64,000 bases of DNA from Paenirhizobium naphthalenivorans (lineage in GTDB: Bacteria; Pseudomonadota; Alphaproteobacteria; Rhizobiales; Rhizobiaceae): positions 94,565-158,564 of the forward strand of contig NZ_BJZP01000009.1 in the NCBI RefSeq assembly GCF_007992095.1, in the 5' to 3' direction. The notes beneath the pieces were generated by a model, which was not told the origin of the DNA, ran no database searches, and saw only the letters and a list, made by a program, of their open reading frames with translations. This document shows positions 58,370-64,000 of the stretch, piece by piece. Both the position numbers and the translations under genes were made by a program. How positions within the stretch are numbered: position 1 is the stretch's first letter; each line of letters opens with the position of its first letter.

Positions 58370-59332
58370 ATGCCTGACCGGAATGCAGTCGTCATCGACC
58401 TGAAATTCGTGCGCCAAAGCGTAATCGCAGCCCTGAAGGGCGCCTTTGCTGGTCGCACTGTCATTGACATGGCCGAGCCACAGAATGCTGGCCGGGACCT
58501 GTCCGGCGTGTCCTATGCCGTCGTCTGGAAGCCCGATCCGTCTCTGTTCGAGCGCGCTCGCGATCTGCGGGTGATCTTCTCCGGCGGTGCAGGCGTCGAT
58601 CACATCCTCTCGGCTTACGATCTGCCGGACCTGCCGGTCGTCCGTTTCGTCGACCGCAGCTTGACCGACCGCATGAGTGAATGGGTCGTGCTGCAATGCC
58701 TGAGCCACCTGCGCGGTGTGCTGCCCTATGCTCGCCAGCAGCGCAACCATGTCTGGGACGAGGTCTCGCCCCAGCCGGAAGCCCGCGACGTGACAGTCGG
58801 CGTTATGGGCCTCGGTGTGCTGGGCCAGGACGCGGCCGCCAAGCTCAAAATGATGGGCTTTGATGTTGTCGGCTGGTCGCGTCGCAAGAAGCGGATCGAC
58901 GGCGTCGAGACCTTCGATGCCGCCGGACTGGACGCTTTCCTCGCCCGCACAGACATCCTGGTCGGCCTCTTGCCGCTGACGCCTGAGACACACGGGCTTT
59001 ACAATGCCTCGCTCTTCGCCAGGCTTCGCCAGGGGCGCGCGCTCGGCAAGCCGGTCTTTATCAACGCCGGCCGTGGCGGCAGTCAGGTTGAGACCGACAT
59101 CGTTGCCGCACTGGAAAATGGTGTCCTTGGAGCCGCTTCGCTCGACGTCTTCGAATCGGAGCCGCTTCCACCCGAAAGCCCGCTCTGGGCCTTGGACAAT
59201 GTTATCATCACGCCCCATGCCGCTGCCTCCTCCGATGTTGGCTCGCTTTTCCGTCATGTCGAAGGCCAGATCGCCCGGTTTGAATCGGGTCAGCCGCTTG
59301 AACATGTCGTGGATGCCGCGGCGGGCTATTGA
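58370..59332 (+). CDS. ghrA: Glyoxylate/hydroxypyruvate reductase A (D-2-hydroxyacid dehydrogenase)
   Basis: NADPH-type 2-hydroxyacid dehydrogenase of 320 residues. It has the GhrA-like first part (VIFSGGAGVDHIL), the nucleotide motif VMGLGVLGQDAA, the WSRRKK segment that favours NADP, NAGRGGSQVE with the catalytic arginine, and the histidine in ITPHAAAS. ATG 58370 is 13 bases after yejF, so it is probably co-transcribed. Distinct subfamily from the gyaR-type enzyme at 7.9 kb. Confidence 0.9.
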   Translation: MPDRNAVVIDLKFVRQSVIAALKGAFAGRTVIDMAEPQNAGRDLSGVSYAVVWKPDPSLFERARDLRVIFSGGAGVDHILSAYDLPDLPVVRFVDRSLTDRMSEWVVLQCLSHLRGVLPYARQQRNHVWDEVSPQPEARDVTVGVMGLGVLGQDAAAKLKMMGFDVVGWSRRKKRIDGVETFDAAGLDAFLARTDILVGLLPLTPETHGLYNASLFARLRQGRALGKPVFINAGRGGSQVETDIVAALENGVLGAASLDVFESEPLPPESPLWALDNVIITPHAAASSDVGSLFRHVEGQIARFESGQPLEHVVDAAAGY

Positions 59333-59436
59333 CGCAGCCTATGGGCCTACGCTTCGGAAAAATCGCGCGCTGCCTCCGTTTGATCTAAGACAGCGGCACT
59401 GCGGTGCCGCGTTTCAGAACCAGAGGGAGACGTCCG

Positions 59437-59583
59437 ATGAACAGCAGAGTTGACCTGTCTGACAGCGCTAAGCGCCGCATGCGTTCATGGACTTTGACTC
59501 CGACCGAGGCCCGTCAGGGTTTTGCAGACGCCGGTCCAGCAGCAATTGGCCCCTATGGACTTTGCAGGGTGGATTTCCGATAA
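59437..59583 (+). CDS. Possible 48-residue protein or leader ORF before pncB
   Basis: The 326-base gap between ghrA and pncB holds a 48-codon frame from ATG 59437, with GAGGGAGA 6-13 bases upstream. The product starts MNSRVDLSDSAKRRMRSW and ends GLCRVDFR; I recognise no family. It could be a small protein or a regulatory leader. A GC-rich dyad (GCGGCAC/GTGCCGC, 59393-59410) precedes it. Confidence 0.3.
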   Translation: MNSRVDLSDSAKRRMRSWTLTPTEARQGFADAGPAAIGPYGLCRVDFR

Positions 59584-59609
59584 GTAACGCGGAAGCGGCA
59601 GGGGCGAAT

Positions 59610-59638
59610 CTCGGCCGACGACGGCCCCACCGGCCGAG
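59610..59638 (+). repeat. Hairpin in the pncB leader
   Basis: CTCGGCCG (59610-59617) and CGGCCGAG (59631-59638) form a perfect 8-bp stem around a 13-base loop, 20 bases before the pncB start. It ends just upstream of the AGGGCGG ribosome site and could affect translation start. Confidence 0.4.
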
Positions 59639-59658
59639 ACCTGCAGGGCGGTCCCCCA

Positions 59659-60963
59659 ATGACCAAGACTGACATAGCGACTCGAGTTTTCAACCACAGC
59701 TGGAAGCTCGATCCGATTATCCGCAGCCTGATTGATACTGATTTCTACAAGCTGCTGATGCTACAGATGATCTGGAAGCTCTACCCGGATGTTGACGCGA
59801 CCTTCACCCTGATCAATCGGACCACGAGCGTGCGTCTCGCCGAGGAGATCGACGAGGGGGAACTGCGGGAGCAGCTCGATTTCGCCCGTTCCCTGCGCCT
59901 TACCAAGAAGGAAGGTATCTGGTTGGCCGGCAATACGTTCTACGGCACCAAGCAGATATTCGAGCCGGAGTTTCTCGCTTGGCTCGCCAACTTCCAGCTG
60001 CCCGAATACGAGTTGTCCAAGAAGGATGGCCAGTTCGTCCTCAACTTTCACGGCAAGTGGAAGGAAACGACGATGTGGGAAATCCCGGCCCTTGCCATCA
60101 TCAACGAGTTGCGCTCGCGCACGGTGTCCAGGAACATGGGCCTTTTCACTCTCGACGTGCTCTATGCCCGCGCCAAGGCCAAAATGTGGGCCAAGGTCGA
60201 GCGACTGCGCGAATTGCCCGGCCTCAGGATCTCCGATTTCGGCACCCGTCGCCGGCACAGCTTCCTCTGGCAGCGCTGGTGCGTCGAGGCACTGAAGGAA
60301 GGCATCGGTCCGGGTTTCACCGGTACCAGCAATGTATTGCTTGCCATGGATTCCGATCTGGAGGCCGTCGGCACCAACGCTCACGAACTGCCCATGGTTA
60401 CCGCCGCTCTCGCCCAGACCGATGCGGAACTGCTCGCCGCAAACTATAACGTCATGCGTGACTGGAACCGCCTCTATGGCGGCAATCTTCTTATAGTGCT
60501 CCCCGACACCTACGGAACCGCCGCCTTTTTGCGCAATGCGCCGGAGTGGGTTGCGGACTGGACGGGCTTTCGTCCCGACAGCGCCCCACCGATCGAGGGC
60601 GGCGAGAAGATTGTCGAATGGTGGCAGAAGATGGGGCGCGACCCCCGGAAGAAACTGCTGATCTTTTCCGACGGTCTCGATGTTAATGCTATCATTGATA
60701 CCTATCGTCATTTCGAGGGTCGGGTGCGCATGAGCTTTGGCTGGGGCACCAACCTGACCAATGATTTCGCTGGCTGCGCGCCGCGCGAGATCGAGGGGCT
60801 GAAACCCATTTCGCTGGTCTGCAAGGTCAGCGAGGCCAATGGCCATCCGGCCGTCAAGCTTTCCGATAACCCGAGAAAGGCAACCGGCGATCCGGCCGAG
60901 GTCGAACGCTATCTGAAATTCTTCGGTGCCGAAGACCGTATCGAACAGGCCGTTCTCGTCTGA
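59659..60963 (+). CDS. pncB: Nicotinate phosphoribosyltransferase
   Basis: Salvages nicotinate to nicotinate mononucleotide for NAD synthesis. The 434 residues contain [13 protein letters not shown], the phospho-acceptor histidine region [24 protein letters not shown] and [12 protein letters not shown] with the [11 protein letters not shown] stretch. Length is normal. ATG 59659 is preceded by a hairpin and a short ORF in its leader. Confidence 0.95.
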   Translation: MTKTDIATRVFNHSWKLDPIIRSLIDTDFYKLLMLQMIWKLYPDVDATFTLINRTTSVRLAEEIDEGELREQLDFARSLRLTKKEGIWLAGNTFYGTKQIFEPEFLAWLANFQLPEYELSKKDGQFVLNFHGKWKETTMWEIPALAIINELRSRTVSRNMGLFTLDVLYARAKAKMWAKVERLRELPGLRISDFGTRRRHSFLWQRWCVEALKEGIGPGFTGTSNVLLAMDSDLEAVGTNAHELPMVTAALAQTDAELLAANYNVMRDWNRLYGGNLLIVLPDTYGTAAFLRNAPEWVADWTGFRPDSAPPIEGGEKIVEWWQKMGRDPRKKLLIFSDGLDVNAIIDTYRHFEGRVRMSFGWGTNLTNDFAGCAPREIEGLKPISLVCKVSEANGHPAVKLSDNPRKATGDPAEVERYLKFFGAEDRIEQAVLV

Positions 60964-61093
60964 TCGTTCGATCGTTGCGGCGGGTCCCTTGCGATCCGCG
61001 CGGCCGTCTGTAAGCTGGCCTTCTAAGAGCTGCCGTTCGGCCCGGGGAGGGGCGGAGCGCCAGTGGGACGCTCGCCCTGGGAGGAAAAGCATC

Positions 61094-61567
61094 ATGGATA
61101 TGAATGGCAGCGAACGGATCGAAGCACCGGTAGAGGCGGTTTGGCGGGCCCTGAACGATCCGGATGTATTGCGTCAGGCAATACCCGGCTGCGAAAGCCT
61201 GGATAAGACGTCCGACACTAGTATGACCGCCAAGGTGGTTTTGAAGGTCGGTCCGATCAAGGCGAAGTTCGAGGGTTCCGTCGAACTGCAGAATCTTAAT
61301 CCGCCACATTCCTACACGATTGCGGGTGAGGGCAAGGGTGGGCTTGCCGGTTTCGCCAAGGGTGGCGCCGACGTTTCTCTTGCCGCCGACGGTCCCAATG
61401 CGACGATCCTCACCTACACGGTCAAGGCCGAGGTCGGCGGCAAGATTGCCCAGCTGGGAAGCCGGCTGATCGATTCGACTTCTAAGAAGCTGGCCGGTCA
61501 GTTCTTCGCCAAATTCGGCGAGATCGTCGCCGGAGATGGAGCAGGTGGGGAGCCGCAAACCGCCTGA
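61094..61567 (+). CDS. CoxG-like SRPBCC family protein
   Basis: A 157-residue hydrophobic-pocket protein of the CoxG (carbon monoxide dehydrogenase subunit G) family. It has the pattern APVEAVWRALNDPDVLRQAIPGC and the glycine-rich GEGKGGLAGFAKGGADVSL. No CO dehydrogenase genes are in the window, so the family name should not be read as function. ATG 61094 follows GGGAGGAAAA. Confidence 0.88.
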   Translation: MDMNGSERIEAPVEAVWRALNDPDVLRQAIPGCESLDKTSDTSMTAKVVLKVGPIKAKFEGSVELQNLNPPHSYTIAGEGKGGLAGFAKGGADVSLAADGPNATILTYTVKAEVGGKIAQLGSRLIDSTSKKLAGQFFAKFGEIVAGDGAGGEPQTA

Positions 61568-61681
61568 CCCCCCCTCGTCCGGCATGGGCCGAGCCGGGCA
61601 TCACAGCCCGGCGCAAGCCTGCTGGCGTTAAACAGTCCCGAACGATGCAGACTGAATCGGCACCATGAGGGGACTGATAGA

Positions 61682-61843
61682 ATGACGAATGAACCGGATC
61701 AATTCTTCGAGCGACAGGACGCCGCGATCCAGATGCTCCTGGTTGAGAACAAGGGCGATGAACTGACGGATATTCTCGTCGCCGCACTTGCCGAGGCTTT
61801 CAACCTGCTGCGCGGCGAATCGCCCGAAACCACCGTCCACTGA
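61682..61843 (+). CDS. Small acidic protein, 53 residues, unknown function
   Basis: ATG 61682 opens a 53-codon frame with a protein-like, acidic helical sequence (MTNEPDQFFERQDAAIQM then ELTDILVAALAEAFNLL). GAGGGG lies about ten bases upstream. It sits between the CoxG-like gene and the convergent YigZ gene. I recognise no domain; short proteins like this are often missed in annotation. Confidence 0.5.
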   Translation: MTNEPDQFFERQDAAIQMLLVENKGDELTDILVAALAEAFNLLRGESPETTVH

Positions 61844-61868
61844 TCTGTTTTCGACCGCCCGGTCGGTG

Positions 61869-62459
61869 CTAGGCGTCGGCAAGCCGCAGAACCGCGCGTC
61901 CGCTGGTGACATCGCTCACCAGCATGCAGGCCCTTTCCGCGCCTTCGGCGGGCAGGGCTAGGCTCAGGATCGCGCCGGTCGCGGTGAATTCCTCGCCGAG
62001 GATGATCAGGTCGGGCAGGGCTGAGAGCCTTGCCTTGAGCACGGCAAGGTCGGAAAAAACGGCGACAATCTCGCCCTCGACCCTTGCAATGATCTCGACT
62101 TTGGTCGCCGCCCGGAGACACATCGCCGCCGTGCCGCCATAGGCCCGCACGAGACCGCCGCTGCCGAGGAGAATGCCGCCGAAGAAGCGCGTCACCACAA
62201 CCGCGACACCATCCAGCGCCTGGCCGTCGATGGCCTGCAGGATCGGCTTGCCGGCGGTCCCACTCGGCTCTCCATCATCGCTGAAGCGATAGGCTTGGCC
62301 GACGCGCCAGGCCCAGCAATTGTGATTGGCCGACGCATCGTTGATGGCGGCGAGGAAGGCCTTGGCCTCATCCTCGCTCGCGACCGGCGCCGCACGCGCG
62401 ATGAACCGGCTCTTCTTGATGTCCTGGGAAAATGTCTCGGTGTGCTCGAGGGTGAACAT
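61869..62459 (-). CDS. YigZ (IMPACT) family protein
   Basis: A 196-residue protein of the UPF0029/IMPACT family. The signature region DDGEPSGTAGKPILQ and TRFFGGILLGSGGLVRAYG is clear, and the N-terminal KKSRFIARAAPV is typical. The C-terminal RNA-binding-like domain follows. The molecular role is not established. ATG 62459 is the family start. Confidence 0.9.
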   Translation of the reverse strand: MFTLEHTETFSQDIKKSRFIARAAPVASEDEAKAFLAAINDASANHNCWAWRVGQAYRFSDDGEPSGTAGKPILQAIDGQALDGVAVVVTRFFGGILLGSGGLVRAYGGTAAMCLRAATKVEIIARVEGEIVAVFSDLAVLKARLSALPDLIILGEEFTATGAILSLALPAEGAERACMLVSDVTSGRAVLRLADA

Positions 62460-62678
62460 GGCGGTCTCCTGTCGTCCTCATAGCGCGCCGTCGCCGCCGC
62501 GACCAGCGTTGCCGGAGACGAAAAACAAAGGCCTCACCCGCCGGCCGCCCTTCATCGAGGAGGTTCGCTGGAGAAAGGTGCTGGTCCGCTTACGCACCCT
62601 GATAATGGGCGACTAGGGATCGGTTTTGTCGAGGAAATGGAGAATATGGCGGGCCGTGCAGGTCAGACACACCATGAC

Positions 62679-63176
62679 CTATATGCCCATCGCGGACCTG
62701 GTCGCATAGGCGACAATGATCAGCGTCACGAGGACAAGACCGACTATCACCGGCGCGGGAAACGATAGTCCGTCCAAGGTTTCCGAATTCGTTGCCTCGT
62801 GCCGGGCAAGCGTGATCGCCACCACGACCAAGGCCCCGCCGAGGCCGGTACCGAGCCATTCGAGTGTGGCCAAAAGAAGCGACATAGGGTTGGGCGTCAC
62901 CGGGAAAACACGGATGAGGTCGAGCAGATAAACGCAGACAAAGGCGAGACCGGCAAGCGCCGACAAGCCATATCCTTTGCCGTTGCGTGCGAGGACAAAG
63001 GCGAGCACCAAGCTTCCCAGGCCAAGCACGGTCAGGAACACGTTGAATGCGCCGAGCACAATCGCAGGATAAGCGCTGAAATCGCGGGTCTCGACGAACC
63101 CTCCAGGCACCATCAGGCTCAGATTGAGGGCCGAAGCGACGAGAAGGGCGACGACGGCGAAACGGGAGATGGTCAT
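62679..63176 (-). CDS. Four-helix membrane protein, unknown function
   Basis: A 165-residue protein with hydrophobic helices at about 5-24, 37-64, 70-90 and further ones around 105-160. The charged loop HEATNSETLDGLS precedes the last. I recognise no family. It lies four bases after the TetR gene on the same strand and is probably under its control. The 219 bases that follow, up to the YigZ start, show no gene. Confidence 0.75.
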   Translation of the reverse strand: MTISRFAVVALLVASALNLSLMVPGGFVETRDFSAYPAIVLGAFNVFLTVLGLGSLVLAFVLARNGKGYGLSALAGLAFVCVYLLDLIRVFPVTPNPMSLLLATLEWLGTGLGGALVVVAITLARHEATNSETLDGLSFPAPVIVGLVLVTLIIVAYATRSAMGI

Positions 63177-63180
63177 GAGT

Positions 63181-63858
63181 TCAATCCTTCAAGGTGACGT
63201 GGCCGAACAGGCCAGCTCGGTGGCTGCATCCATCGGGTGCCAGCATGGCGATCACGAGGCCCACAGCCCTGTGGTTGAGGTCGAGCGCGCGTTGCTCGTC
63301 GAGGTCTTGCGTGTTCAGGGCAAACCACTGGTCGATTTGGCGCGCCACGGCGAAGGTCATGTCGGCCAGCAAGGTCAGGGGTAAATCCGAGCGGACGGCA
63401 TCGATTTGCTGCCCGGTTTCGATCAGCCGCTCGAGGTGGTCGTGCAAGGGGACGAGCAGGTCGGCAATGGCGGTCTGTGCAGCCGCTTCGCGGTAGATGC
63501 CACGCCCGAGTTCGGCCAGACGATCATTCCGCTTGAGGATCGTCGTCACTTTGCCGAAGAGCGCGCCCGTCTGACGCCAGTAGCTCACGGCGGAATCCGG
63601 GGTTGGCAGGCGCGCGTCGATTAGCCCGGTCAGTTCTGTGATCGCCCGCTCGATCACAGCGCGATAGAGTTCTCCCTTGTCGGCGAAGTAATAGTAGGCT
63701 TGGCCCTTGCTGATGCCGGCACGCGTGAGAATCCGGTTCAGTGATGCGCTTTCGAACCCGCGCTCCCTGAACTCCTCTTCTGCCGTATCGAGCCAGGCGG
63801 TGCGTTGGCCGTCCGGCAGTTTCCGCAAGCGTTCGCGTGCCTGATGTCGATGGTCCAT
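63181..63858 (-). CDS. TetR/AcrR family transcriptional regulator
   Basis: A 225-residue repressor with the helix-turn-helix at about 25-65 (LDTAEEEFRERGFESASLNRIL, AGISKGQAYYYFADKGEL). The rest is a typical ligand domain. ATG 63858 is used; a GTG at 63882 would add eight residues. A strong palindrome lies 31-69 bases upstream, suggesting autoregulation. It leads the four-helix membrane protein gene. Confidence 0.9.
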   Translation of the reverse strand: MDHRHQARERLRKLPDGQRTAWLDTAEEEFRERGFESASLNRILTRAGISKGQAYYYFADKGELYRAVIERAITELTGLIDARLPTPDSAVSYWRQTGALFGKVTTILKRNDRLAELGRGIYREAAAQTAIADLLVPLHDHLERLIETGQQIDAVRSDLPLTLLADMTFAVARQIDQWFALNTQDLDEQRALDLNHRAVGLVIAMLAPDGCSHRAGLFGHVTLKD

Positions 63859-63888
63859 AAGATGATCCGCAGCTGTATTCACAATGCT

Positions 63889-63927
63889 CTTGACCTCGAT
63901 TAGACTGCCGGTCTAATCGGGGTCAAG
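63889..63927. promoter_or_regulatory. Symmetrical TetR operator containing a promoter on each strand
   Basis: CTTGACCTCGATTAGAC (63889-63905) and GTCTAATCGGGGTCAAG (63911-63927) form an inverted repeat with one mismatch in 17 and a five-base centre. On each strand CTTGAC is followed after 17 bases by TCTAAT, so the palindrome holds two face-to-face promoters: one for the tetR-type gene and one for an unseen gene to the right. Confidence 0.8.
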
Positions 63928-64000
63928 AGAAAATCAGCACTTCCCGCAAGGGTGATAGCGATGTTGACTTCCACCGAGACGTGGCTCTGACTCACATTTG

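Noticed and set aside
59761..61095. 444-codon open frame on the minus strand opposite pncB
   Set aside because: Fully antisense to pncB, with no recognisable domain and no ribosome site.
61094..61567. CoxG-like gene as evidence of carbon monoxide oxidation
   Set aside because: No coxSML, coxD or coxE gene is nearby, and stand-alone members of this SRPBCC family are common in organisms without CO dehydrogenase.

Overview
The window is a chromosomal segment of an alphaproteobacterium of the order Hyphomicrobiales, most likely a Rhizobiaceae relative. Pointers are the dnaX / 4.5S RNA pair, a membrane-anchored CycM-type cytochrome c, PcaQ divergent from pca genes, a full C-P lyase operon, and the block gpmA-dapB-ABC exporter-glk-mgsA-mepA-yejABEF. 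The DNA is GC-rich and densely packed with intact genes. I see no tRNA, rRNA, insertion sequence, prophage, CRISPR array or clear pseudogene.

Layout. 1-5.8 kb: dnaX (cut by the window edge), SRP RNA, a HIT protein, nudC, pheA, kdsB, cycM and an AEC transporter. 6-12 kb: adenosine kinase, an SH3 protein, glyoxylate reductase, a GNAT enzyme, a MoeB/ThiF-like protein, recF, a small membrane protein and slyX. 12-19 kb: a TetR regulator facing a small membrane protein across twin operators, the dnaK-(exported protein)-dnaJ operon and a class A penicillin-binding protein. 19-25.6 kb: a YbaK-type deacylase, an M20 dipeptidase, a MarR regulator and polA. 25.6-33 kb: the complete lower protocatechuate branch of the beta-ketoadipate pathway in one block, pcaQ | pcaD-C-H-G-I-J-F-B, taking protocatechuate to succinyl-CoA plus acetyl-CoA. 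33-46.3 kb: phosphonate uptake and breakdown, phnF | phnG-H-I-J-K-L-acyltransferase, then phnC-D-E-E, a DUF1045 protein, phnM and phnN. 46.3-58.4 kb: glycolysis, lysine and cell-wall genes and the YejABEF oligopeptide importer. 58.4-64 kb: ghrA, pncB, a CoxG-like protein, a YigZ-family protein, and a four-helix membrane protein with its TetR regulator.

How the genes work together. The phn genes import phosphonates (PhnCDEE), attach them to ribose triphosphate (PhnGHIL with PhnM), cleave the C-P bond (PhnJ, with PhnK) and return the ribose phosphate to PRPP (PhnN). phnP, for the cyclic-phosphate step, is absent here; a DUF1045 protein with two H-x-T-L motifs sits in the operon and is a candidate replacement. 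A Pho-box-like repeat and a PhnF-type palindrome lie between phnG and phnF.

The less ordinary signals are small. They are: a 31-codon membrane-peptide ORF with a strong Shine-Dalgarno site, antisense in the phnJ-phnI gap; two unlinked candidate small RNAs sharing an 18-base motif and each ending in an intrinsic terminator; a cluster of perfect hairpins upstream of polA; a short leader ORF coupled to yejB; and a symmetrical operator with a promoter on each strand at the right edge. None was tested against a database, so novelty is not established.
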